DNA of 14,113 nucleotides, from contig DASWIV010000070.1 of NCBI GenBank assembly GCA_036397475.1, positions 1 through 14,113 of the forward strand. Direction: 5' to 3'. Shown here in pieces: positions 6,726 to 13,578 of the stretch. A model generated the notes under the pieces. It was not told where the DNA came from, made no database searches, and saw only the letters and a list, made by a program, of their open reading frames with translations. Source of the DNA: DASWIV01 sp036397475 (GTDB taxonomy: Bacteria; JAJVIF01; JAPKYR01). Every line of letters starts with the position of its first letter. The stretch's first letter is position 1. The translations under genes were made by a program, and so were the position numbers.

Positions 6726-7812
6726 CGCTTACCGGATTCGGAACCTCCCCGTTTCGTTTTCTGTTCATTTCACCCGTAAATCCGATACCCAGGAAAATCA
6801 CCCAGATTACCGCTATGACCAGAAGCAGCACCCACTTGTAGCCAAATCCGACCATTCCGCCCGATAGCAGCAGGAATCCGGTAATGAGGCTCGCCGTGAG
6901 TAACGCGGTGACATCGGGACGGGGGCCTTTTTCTTTGGAGCGGTCCAGCATCGGCATGAGAAGAGCGAGGAAAAATCCCGTGAGGAAAATCCCCATCCAG
7001 ATGTCGTTCAGGATGTAATAGCCGCTGCCTGTGTATTTCCAGATGAACCAGGCAGAGTAATCTGTAATGGTGTCAAAATCGCCCGCGAATCTCGGCGGGA
7101 TAATCAGTGCAAGGACTGAAAGTACAATGATCGTTCCCCACATTAAAGCCGCGGGAATGTTCGGATTGAAATCAAAACGTTTAGGCGATTTCCTGTGTGC
7201 CTGAAATACAGTAAAAAATATTATCAGGCCGACAATCAGGCCGAGCATGATATGCGTTGCGTAAATCCGCGTAAGGTAAACCTGCGTGAATCCGACAGGC
7301 TCATTCACCGCCGGAATCATGGCGAGAATGTACCCAATCTGGCCGGTGAAAATAATCAGGACAAGGAATAAGATTCCCGCCGCCCAAGTCGCCATACCGG
7401 TACCTTTGTAGCTTCGACGGTAGCAGATGCGCGCGAGGCGCATGATCGCCAGGATGACGAACAGGTCGGTTGAATATTTATGGACGCCCCTGAACAGCCA
7501 TCCTGCCCACATCCCGTGTTGAATTTCCCGGATCGAGTTGAACGAGTTGTCGAATGTCGGGCTGTATCCTGCGAGGAGCGCCACTCCAGTGACCATGGCA
7601 GCGATCAGGCATACCAGCATCGCTTTCCCGATGAGATCAATAGATGAGAGTGCCGCCGGCAAACCGGCTCGTTTCAGTTCGGCAAAAATTCTGAAATCAA
7701 AAAGGTCGAGCGGATTTTCAGGACGCGAGATCCAGGTTCTCCTGTCCGAGGGATTATCGCGTGCGATCACACGATAGTCGGCATTAATATTTTTTTCTTT
7801 ATCCTCGCTCAC
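6718..7812 (-). CDS. Cytochrome b (b6/subunit IV-like), predicted to lack one haem site
   Basis: The 364-residue product starts at a GTG. It has the cytochrome b signature: TGVALLAGYSPTFDNSF-S-REI (about 75-97), GWLFRGVHKYSTDLF (104-118) and a TGQIGYIL segment. His111 and His187 match the first histidines of the two ligand pairs. The partners 14 residues later are Arg125 and Thr201, so one b haem (the bL-type site) is predicted and the bH-type site appears lost. A subunit IV-like half follows with SAWFIWKYTGSGYY (253-266) where quinol-oxidising cytochromes b have PEWY. The catalytic glutamate is therefore missing. About eight to ten spans are present. The gene lies 9 bases after the diheme cytochrome c and overlaps the cytochrome b-ferredoxin gene by 8 bases. 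It is likely a membrane partner in the same complex. Confidence 0.87.
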   Translation of the reverse strand: MSEDKEKNINADYRVIARDNPSDRRTWISRPENPLDLFDFRIFAELKRAGLPAALSSIDLIGKAMLVCLIAAMVTGVALLAGYSPTFDNSFNSIREIQHGMWAGWLFRGVHKYSTDLFVILAIMRLARICYRRSYKGTGMATWAAGILFLVLIIFTGQIGYILAMIPAVNEPVGFTQVYLTRIYATHIMLGLIVGLIIFFTVFQAHRKSPKRFDFNPNIPAALMWGTIIVLSVLALIIPPRFAGDFDTITDYSAWFIWKYTGSGYYILNDIWMGIFLTGFFLALLMPMLDRSKEKGPRPDVTALLTASLITGFLLLSGGMVGFGYKWVLLLVIAVIWVIFLGIGFTGEMNRKRNGEVPNPVSDE

Positions 7813-7821
7813 AATTTATAT

Positions 7822-8577
7822 TTATTCCAGCTCCACAGTCGTAGAGTATATTGACGATGGCTTTTCAGGTGCCGGACCGCTTTCATAGCTGAAAGTTCTC
7901 AGGTAATTAACGATAAGGTAGATTTCATCGTCGGAAAGGAAGTCGCCGAAGTACGGCATTCCGGTGAATCCGTCCGTGTCGCTGTTAATTCCATATTTTA
8001 TTTTTACAAAAAGCTGTTCGTCGCTCTGCCTGGCGAGCCACGCCGTGTCCCGCAGATTTGATGGGCGTCGCGTAAAGTCGGGGGAAAGGTAGCCGTTACC
8101 GTAACCATTTTTTCCGTGGCAGCTCAGGCAGTATGTATTGTACAGAACTCCTCCCGCAGCTTCGGGATCCGGATAAGATGGATTCAGATGAGCCCTGGTT
8201 ATGTACTTGTCGTAAAATGAGATCGCGGTCGCCCATCGTTCAATGGAGGAGAAATCACGGGAGATAATGTGACTATTGTCAAACGACAGGTTTCCGGTTC
8301 CGTTTGTAATCAGGGAGTAGATTTTCGCGGGCGATAAATCGGTGAAAGAGATATTCTCCTCCAGGTGGCAGCTTGAACATCGCCCGCCAACAATATCGTC
8401 GCCCCATTGCCCCGGGACTTTTTCCGAAGGAGCTCCAGCATCAATTTCCGACGCCATCTGGAATATCCGATCGGAGTCCGGCCGCGGCACAGGCATGTGA
8501 ATGTAAAACAGCCTCAACGCCGGCCCGAGAAGAAATGCAGCGAGGATGAGGATGATATGTCCGACAAGACGCTTCAT
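7822..8577 (-). CDS. Membrane-anchored diheme cytochrome c
   Basis: The 251-residue product has an N-terminal anchor at about residues 5-24, an uncleaved-type signal without a lipobox, and two haem c sites: CSSCH (Cys67, Cys70, His71) and CLSCH (Cys150, Cys153, His154). The second domain is a class I cytochrome c, with TGMPYFGDFLSDDEIYLIVN after it giving Met207 as the likely sixth ligand. The first domain is less regular and its distal ligand is unclear. It acts in the periplasm, where maturation attaches both haems. It follows the 33-residue membrane peptide by 3 bases and precedes the GTG of the cytochrome b gene by 9. The job is inferred to be electron transfer between the cytochrome b proteins and the c haems of the CcoN/O/P-like fusion. 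Confidence 0.92.
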   Translation of the reverse strand: MKRLVGHIILILAAFLLGPALRLFYIHMPVPRPDSDRIFQMASEIDAGAPSEKVPGQWGDDIVGGRCSSCHLEENISFTDLSPAKIYSLITNGTGNLSFDNSHIISRDFSSIERWATAISFYDKYITRAHLNPSYPDPEAAGGVLYNTYCLSCHGKNGYGNGYLSPDFTRRPSNLRDTAWLARQSDEQLFVKIKYGINSDTDGFTGMPYFGDFLSDDEIYLIVNYLRTFSYESGPAPEKPSSIYSTTVELE

Positions 8578-8580
8578 GGT

Positions 8581-8682
8581 TTATGCCGATAATCTCCAGA
8601 GTCCAAGAAAAATAGCCAGCAACAGTGATCCGATAATGATCAGATAATAGTCGCCTGAGATTTTAGGATCATTTTCATTCAT
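8581..8682 (-). CDS. Small single-span membrane protein, CcoQ/CcoS-like in size and position
   Basis: This 33-residue ORF starts at the ATG at 8682, which overlaps the stop of the preceding gene as ATGAATGA, and ends in TAA at 8581-8583, 3 bases before the next ATG. The product has a short polar N-terminus (MNENDPKISGDYY) and then one hydrophobic span with a Trp-Arg end (LWRLSA). Its placement right after a CcoN/CcoO-like gene, its size and its single span resemble the small CcoQ-type subunits of cbb3 oxidases, though such short sequences cannot prove homology. The perfect fit between two cistrons and the shared overlap style argue that it is translated. It is probably a stabilising subunit of the complex. 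Confidence 0.75.
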   Translation of the reverse strand: MNENDPKISGDYYLIIIGSLLLAIFLGLWRLSA

Positions 8683-10969
8683 AGATTTCCCACGTATTCT
8701 GCTCGGAAAGCCATTTCGTGTACAGGATGGTCAGCCAGATGGATTCATCTGAAAGCTTGCCGCCCCATCCCGGCATGCCCGACCCGGGAATGCCTTCCGT
8801 AACCTGCCAGTAAATCATAGGGTACGATTTCGTCCTGAAGGATTCGCTGTGGAAATCGGGGAAGTTCAAAACGACAGGACCATCAGCGGGATGTTCGAAC
8901 GACTCATACCCGGAAATCCACATGGGACCGTCACCGCTCCCCCCGACTCCGTGGCATGCAGCGCAATGCTCGAGGTACAGCCCACGTCCGGCGGTGATCG
9001 CTGTATCGGTGTAGCTGACAGGATAATCGAATGTCCCGGTTTCGGTGTCGAGATAATCCGATAGATCGCTCAGAATAGAATCGGGGACGATATCCTCAAT
9101 TTGATTTTTCGCCCTGACCACTTCCCACCCGGTGAGGTCGTTGTCGGGACGGTTGAGGTAGTCAACCAGGGCGTCGATCTCTGAATCGGAGAGATGCGAG
9201 TAGGATGGCATCACGGTTCCTGGTTGTACTGATGACGGATCGATGAGAATTTTTGCAAGCAGGGAGTCGGGATATTTCCCATCGACATTTGAAAGGTCGG
9301 AACCGATCCTGCTTGTTCCGGCTATACCCATCAATGATCTCAAAGAAGATGGTGTGGAAGCCGAGCCCATTCCACGGTCGGCTGGACGTACCATTTCTGT
9401 GTGGCATGAAATACAGTTTTCGCCGTTGAAAATCTTCCTGCCAGGCATTATTTCAGGAGTGGTTGATGGATCCGGTTTGTAATACAGGTCGAGTCGGTTA
9501 GTGTAGCCGGCGATAAGCATGGCGGCTAGAAATGCGACACAGACAATCCCGAATACGGCGCTTCCTGAGACGGTTGACGGAAAAATATTTTCCCGCTTAT
9601 CCAGATTGTTCCCTGTTCCCGGTAATTCCACAGGATGCAGGCCTTCATCCTTTGAAGAGCCTGCCGCGGCAATTTCATTTGTCGTGGATTTCATTATCGA
9701 TTGGAATCCGCTGAATAACAGTATTGATCCAGCGAACGCAAAGATTCCAGCCATCAGCATCATTATGTGCATCCATCGGAAAACAGGCATCCAGTCAGGT
9801 ATTGATAGATTTCGCGAGAACGCGACAGCCTGGGTTATTCCGGACGCGTTTCCTGACACAAAAACTCCAAGAATTCCGATTATCAGCAGGGTGAAGCCAA
9901 TTGATAATGAGCGGATTGACCGATGGCTTTTCGTGTGGCCGCGAGAAGCTGTGGCGGTGAAACTTCCAAGCAGGACAACCGCGATTGCGCCAAGCACAAG
10001 GTGCGCGTGAGCCTGAGCGAGCGACGTGTAGAATGCAAGAGATGTAACGGGCGGCATTGTGTAAGCAAAGATCTGTACGGCGCTGACACCAATACCGATC
10101 ATTCCGGCAATGGCAAGATTGGATGGTAGAGACCCGTCGGAATTTTTCCAGAGCAATCTGATCAGGAGAAGTATAGCGCCACAAGCCAGTACGGTTGAAA
10201 ATACCCCCCATGCCTTAAGCGCAGCCGTAAATGGATAATCCATGATGTGCAGGATTCCCATGAAAGGGCTGAAGGCAGCAAAGATCAGGATGGAATATGT
10301 AAAAATCCCCCTGAGATTTTTCAACTTTGATGAATTCGCGTGGAGAATCCAGATGATCACCGCAAACGCCGCAAGAAGGAAAGACATTGAAAAAATAACC
10401 CGCCACGATGTCCAGATGCGCAGTGCGGCGAAAATTCCGAATCCCCACCATCCGGGCATTGTAAACGGATACGCGACAGCCGGGATAAGCGCTGCCGGGA
10501 TCAGCAGGACTATCGACGGATGTTCGATCCGGGTGTCCGATTTAATGAGAATGCGCCCGATATCGATTGCCGCAAGAATCAGGTAAATCCAGAAAATGAA
10601 CGCAAGTGCAACCGGGATGTCAGTGAACCTCTGCCCCGAACCAAGTCCGGTAAAGATGAACACGACCCCGACTGCAACAACGAGATTGCCGAACCATGCT
10701 ATGGGAGTGGAGAATAAATTTTTCGAAGGAATAGACCGCGTAAGTTTCGGAATTAGCCAGTAACAGACCGCAAATAGTGTCGAGAACAGGAATCCATGGA
10801 CAATTATCGCCCTGTGGGCAGCGGAAATCCGCCCATAGAGAAGTGCAGGTTGAGTTTGCAGGAATTCCGGATTAACCAAATCCAGAGATGCGATTATGCC
10901 TGACAAAATCCCTGCAGTCAGCCATAGGATGGAAAAACGCAAATATGCCCGGGATGTACTCGGGTCCAT
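8675..10969 (-). CDS. CcoN-like subunit I lacking CuB ligands, fused to CcoO-like and second cytochrome c domains
   Basis: The 764-residue product has about 12 spans of CcoN type (12-420), then an extra span (468-490) and two periplasmic cytochrome c domains. Subunit I keeps the low-spin haem ligands His52 (GRISAAH) and His323 and the high-spin haem ligand His321 (AQAHAHL). The CuB ligands are gone: the YGH of cbb3 span VI aligns with WTS (Ser188), and PHHLHYTALP aligns with MGILHIMDYP, so the HH pair is Gly238-Ile239. Oxygen reduction of the usual kind is therefore unlikely. The CcoO-like part has CISCH (519-523), HTEMVRP, GSDLSNVDGKYPD and MPSY (Met587). The last domain has CAACH (669-673) with GSGMPGW (Met732). 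Subunits separate in cbb3 oxidases are thus joined in one chain. It is the first gene of the six-gene operon. Confidence 0.88.
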   Translation of the reverse strand: MDPSTSRAYLRFSILWLTAGILSGIIASLDLVNPEFLQTQPALLYGRISAAHRAIIVHGFLFSTLFAVCYWLIPKLTRSIPSKNLFSTPIAWFGNLVVAVGVVFIFTGLGSGQRFTDIPVALAFIFWIYLILAAIDIGRILIKSDTRIEHPSIVLLIPAALIPAVAYPFTMPGWWGFGIFAALRIWTSWRVIFSMSFLLAAFAVIIWILHANSSKLKNLRGIFTYSILIFAAFSPFMGILHIMDYPFTAALKAWGVFSTVLACGAILLLIRLLWKNSDGSLPSNLAIAGMIGIGVSAVQIFAYTMPPVTSLAFYTSLAQAHAHLVLGAIAVVLLGSFTATASRGHTKSHRSIRSLSIGFTLLIIGILGVFVSGNASGITQAVAFSRNLSIPDWMPVFRWMHIMMLMAGIFAFAGSILLFSGFQSIMKSTTNEIAAAGSSKDEGLHPVELPGTGNNLDKRENIFPSTVSGSAVFGIVCVAFLAAMLIAGYTNRLDLYYKPDPSTTPEIMPGRKIFNGENCISCHTEMVRPADRGMGSASTPSSLRSLMGIAGTSRIGSDLSNVDGKYPDSLLAKILIDPSSVQPGTVMPSYSHLSDSEIDALVDYLNRPDNDLTGWEVVRAKNQIEDIVPDSILSDLSDYLDTETGTFDYPVSYTDTAITAGRGLYLEHCAACHGVGGSGDGPMWISGYESFEHPADGPVVLNFPDFHSESFRTKSYPMIYWQVTEGIPGSGMPGWGGKLSDESIWLTILYTKWLSEQNTWEIYE

Positions 10970-11191
10970 TATCTACTGCCGACCATCCGCTTCCCCACTA
11001 CACATTCCTCAAACAATCCTTAAATAATACTGAATCAGATTAAACCATATTTAAAGTGCATAGTCGAGTAAGCACCAGAGCCATTCGGAATGATCCGGAA
11101 AATTAAACTGAACTTATTTTCAGAAAATATGCTCACAAGAGTTGACAAAAGATTACAAGATGTTACAATACCACGTGAGAGGTGATTTTCT
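10970..11191. promoter_or_regulatory. Divergent intergenic promoter region
   Basis: This stretch holds no convincing gene. It separates the minus-strand electron-transfer operon from the plus-strand lipoprotein gene and must carry promoters for both. On the reverse strand a TATTAT box lies near 11026-11031, without a good -35 at standard spacing. The plus-strand promoter is listed separately. Confidence 0.45.
11142..11169 (+). promoter_or_regulatory. Sigma-70-type promoter of the modular lipoprotein gene
   Basis: TTGACA (11142-11147) is a perfect -35 box. After a 16-base spacer comes TACAAT (11164-11169), one base off the -10 consensus. Two TTACAA copies, 10 bases apart (11153-11158 and 11163-11168), lie within the element and could be a direct-repeat operator. 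A GAGAGGTGA ribosome-binding site follows at 11177-11185, 6 bases before the ATG at 11192. Confidence 0.7.
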
Positions 11192-12400
11192 ATGTCCCGC
11201 TTTAAAATTATTGCGGTCATGGTAATTCTGACAAGTATGGTGTCGATTGGTTGTTCGGGGGGATCGAGTAACGTAACTCCCCAGCCTGTAGAGATAAAGG
11301 TTCCGACCGGCTTCGCAGGAAAGATAAACATGGGCGAACCGGTTCTGGTTTCGGTATCCGGATTGAAGCCGATGGAAAATCCGGTGATAGTTGAAATTCT
11401 CGACAATTCCGGATCGATGGTTTCGAAGGCGACATTAACCGCCGACCGGAACGGAAAAATCAACGATGTGATAATTGCATACGATGTCGGGATGTGGGAA
11501 ACGTCAGGTGACGGAAATTTAGCACCAGGCACGTATGAAGTAAAAGTAATGTCCGAAAACGGAGTGGCATCGTTCGACTTCGCGGTTGCCGCGACACCGA
11601 CAGGCCCATGCGTATGGGCATCGGATATCGACGGGCATGTATCCAATGCATTTGTAAGCGGCGATCCGGTATTTGTGTCGGCGTCGGGGCTTGAGCCGGG
11701 ACGGAATTACAGGATATGGCCCACGATCGACAGGCGATCGTGGAATGACGGCGACACATTCAAGGAATGGTCACAGCAGGATATGATAGTTAACTGGCCT
11801 GCCGGGATCGACGATTACATTGAAGTTGTCGCGGATGAAAACGGCGAGGTAACGGGAGAGCAGCTTCTCGCGTTCGCATCGAAGGCGATTCCCGGAGTAA
11901 CCGACGCGTTTGACATCATTGTCGACGCGGAACCGTACGGAGTATTCAACGCCGACACGGACGCGGTCGATGGCGAACTTCCGACAGGTGTAGTTGTGAA
12001 AAGCATTCACCCGTCGGGAGAACCGATCCAGGTCCAGCTTGGGTCGCAAAAAGATTATCATTACTCGAACGAATATTCGGTCGGCGACGAGATTTACATC
12101 TGGCTGAATCCGGGCGTGCTGATCGACTGGCATTTACAGTTCATCACGAAATACATAGTCCTCCATAAAGCCATATGGAATGATGGGGACCCGATTGTTG
12201 ATGTCAGCGAAGGAATAGAGATCGACCCTGTCCAGGACGGATGCACTAACGAGGGAATTATTCTCGCGTGGGTAATAGCGCAGCTTGGCGAGTACGACAT
12301 CATCCTCGATCTGAATTCGAACGGAATTTATGACCAGGGATTCGACATCCTCGACGGGGGAACCATGGGACCGGGATTCAAGGTAACCGCAACCAATTAA
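11192..12400 (+). CDS. Secreted lipoprotein with repeated Ig-like modules
   Basis: The 402-residue product has a lipoprotein signal: MSRFK, a hydrophobic core, then MVSIGC with Cys21 as the acylation site and a Gly/Ser linker. The mature part is beta-rich and built of repeated modules. Segments near residues 47-60, 153-171 and 293-306 share a pattern like GDPVFVSASGLEPG. The second and third modules also share WNDGD (184-188, 329-333) and a DIIVD/DIILD closing strand followed by an Asp/Asn-rich GVFNADTD or GIYDQGFD loop (about 241-258 and 369-386). These acidic loops could bind calcium, which is inference. The layout suggests an envelope or surface adhesion-type protein. I recognise no named family. 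It is monocistronic, flanked by its own promoter and a strong hairpin. Confidence 0.85.
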   Translation: MSRFKIIAVMVILTSMVSIGCSGGSSNVTPQPVEIKVPTGFAGKINMGEPVLVSVSGLKPMENPVIVEILDNSGSMVSKATLTADRNGKINDVIIAYDVGMWETSGDGNLAPGTYEVKVMSENGVASFDFAVAATPTGPCVWASDIDGHVSNAFVSGDPVFVSASGLEPGRNYRIWPTIDRRSWNDGDTFKEWSQQDMIVNWPAGIDDYIEVVADENGEVTGEQLLAFASKAIPGVTDAFDIIVDAEPYGVFNADTDAVDGELPTGVVVKSIHPSGEPIQVQLGSQKDYHYSNEYSVGDEIYIWLNPGVLIDWHLQFITKYIVLHKAIWNDGDPIVDVSEGIEIDPVQDGCTNEGIILAWVIAQLGEYDIILDLNSNGIYDQGFDILDGGTMGPGFKVTATN

Positions 12401-12431
12401 TCAAAGACACCATTGCAGGACTGCCAGCCTT

Positions 12432-12487
12432 AAAACGTCCCGCCTGAAACGAAAGTGCAACCCAGTTTCAGGCGGGGCACCTGTTTT
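12432..12487 (+). terminator. Strong hairpin after the modular lipoprotein gene
   Basis: CCCGCCTGAAAC (12439-12450) and GTTTCAGGCGGG (12465-12476) form a perfect 12-bp stem with a 14-base loop. Outer arms AAAAC (12432-12436) and GTTTT (12483-12487) can extend it across a small internal loop. The T-run is short and displaced, so it is an imperfect intrinsic terminator or a 3'-end protecting hairpin, 31 bases past the stop codon. Confidence 0.7.
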
Positions 12488-12554
12488 AGGTTGTAGCCGG
12501 TGAGCATCGGAATATCCAACATACGGGAAAAGTTTACATTATTGGCGCAATGAT

Positions 12555-12583
12555 TTGCTAATTTGCCCGGAAACTATTATAAG
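12555..12583 (+). promoter_or_regulatory. Probable promoter of the zinc-ribbon membrane protein gene
   Basis: TTGCTA (12555-12560) is followed after exactly 17 bases by TATAAG (12578-12583). It lies between the upstream hairpin and the ATG at 12676, giving a 5' leader of about 85 bases. The match is by consensus only. Confidence 0.4.
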
Positions 12584-12610
12584 TAAAAATAATTAAATTT
12601 CTTTAAGTCC

Positions 12611-12643
12611 ACGGAAGCGGTCGGGGCACTAGTCCGTTTTCGT
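12611..12643 (+). other. 5'-leader hairpin upstream of the zinc-ribbon gene
   Basis: ACGGAAGCGG (12611-12620) pairs with CCGTTTTCGT (12634-12643) as a 10-bp RNA stem with two G-U pairs and a 13-base loop. It sits between the predicted promoter and the GGAGA ribosome-binding site (12661-12665). It could be a leader regulatory structure; I cannot match it to a known riboswitch. Confidence 0.3.
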
Positions 12644-12675
12644 TATCACTAATCAAAAAAGGAGAGCCATTACTG

Positions 12676-13479
12676 ATGATTTACTGTCCGTCATGCGGCG
12701 CAGAAAATGAGGACGATGCAAAATTCTGCCATAACTGCGGCGCTACAATGTCAGGCGACACAGATTCCGCCGGAGGTTCCGCGGAACCGTCGTCTCCCGG
12801 TGAGGGTTCGGATGAAAAAGCTCCTCCGCCACCACCTCCACCATCGGGATCTGCGAAGCCATCCGGAGGATCAGGCCCATCAAATGTAAATATACTTAAC
12901 AAGCTGGGCGCTTATATTGGTGAAGGATTCAGTGAAGTATTCAGCGATGTCGGCTCTTACCTGTTGATTGGACTGGTGGTCGGGCTGATTTCAAGTATTA
13001 CTATGGGAATACTCGCCGGACCATTAATGGCTGGCGCAATAAAAGTCGTACGAGACAAGCTTAACGGAAAGGGCTCGCTGGATGTCGGCGCTGTCTTTTC
13101 GGAAGGATTTGCTGTCTTCGTACCGGCATTATTGATCGTAATCATCCTTGGGCTTGGAGTAGGAATTGTCGTAGGCATTCTCCAGATAATTCCTGTACTT
13201 GGACAGATAGTCGGAGCTGTAATAGGAATCGCGATACTCCCATTAGTGGCACTATCGCTTAACCTGGTGATAATGGAAAAGAAGGATTTCATGCCTGCCA
13301 TACAGGAGTCCTGGGCAATGCTGATGCAGGACATCGCAGGATACCTTGTTTTCGGGCTGGTAGCTGGAATTATTTCGGGAGCCGGTGCAATTGCATGTGG
13401 AGTTGGTGCGCTGATTACCATGCCAGTAGCAATCGTGATGACCTGCAAGCTTCTGAATGACCTCTACCCACAGAGATAA
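12676..13479 (+). CDS. Zinc-ribbon, proline-rich linker, multi-span membrane protein
   Basis: The 267-residue product starts with a zinc ribbon, CPSCG (Cys4, Cys7) and CHNCG (Cys18, Cys21). A low-complexity Gly/Ser/Pro linker follows (about 25-70, with seven prolines in a row at 50-56). Then comes a membrane domain with about five spans (near 95-115, 146-168, 170-200, 220-240, 240-258). GPLMAGAIKVVRDKLNGKG between spans is typical of small membrane domains described as DUF975/DUF4013-like, whose function is unknown. The ribbon is cytoplasmic and probably structural or protein-binding. GGAGA at 12661-12665 supports the start. A clear terminator follows. The next gene has the same ribbon-plus-membrane design, so the two may be related. 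Confidence 0.85.
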   Translation: MIYCPSCGAENEDDAKFCHNCGATMSGDTDSAGGSAEPSSPGEGSDEKAPPPPPPPSGSAKPSGGSGPSNVNILNKLGAYIGEGFSEVFSDVGSYLLIGLVVGLISSITMGILAGPLMAGAIKVVRDKLNGKGSLDVGAVFSEGFAVFVPALLIVIILGLGVGIVVGILQIIPVLGQIVGAVIGIAILPLVALSLNLVIMEKKDFMPAIQESWAMLMQDIAGYLVFGLVAGIISGAGAIACGVGALITMPVAIVMTCKLLNDLYPQR

Positions 13480-13507
13480 GTTTTTAATACCGAAGAAATT
13501 TTTTAAC

Positions 13508-13533
13508 GCTCCCAAAACGGGAGCTTTTTTTTT
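13508..13533 (+). terminator. Intrinsic terminator after the zinc-ribbon membrane gene
   Basis: GCTCCC (13508-13513), loop AAAAC, GGGAGC (13519-13524) and nine Ts (13525-13533) make a textbook Rho-independent terminator 29 bases after the stop codon. Confidence 0.95.
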
Positions 13534-13578
13534 AAGGTGAATCGAATGTGGATTTCGATGATATTAATCTGATTGAAT

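Noticed and set aside
9519..10010. 163-residue plus-strand ORF
   Set aside because: It is antisense to the CcoN-like membrane spans, and has no start signal or domain.
8675..10969. Ordinary cbb3-type oxygen reductase
   Set aside because: All three CuB histidine positions are replaced, so the plain family name would mislead about function.
11035..11646. 203-residue minus-strand ORF
   Set aside because: It overlaps the modular lipoprotein gene and its promoter antisense; the plus-strand gene has promoter, ribosome-binding site and lipobox.
12957..13448. 163-residue minus-strand ORF
   Set aside because: It is a shadow of the membrane domain of the zinc-ribbon protein.
13546..13572. 8-codon leader peptide before the second zinc-ribbon gene
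   Set aside because: It has a good AAGGTGA site but is too short to call a gene; kept only as a remark on the start choice.
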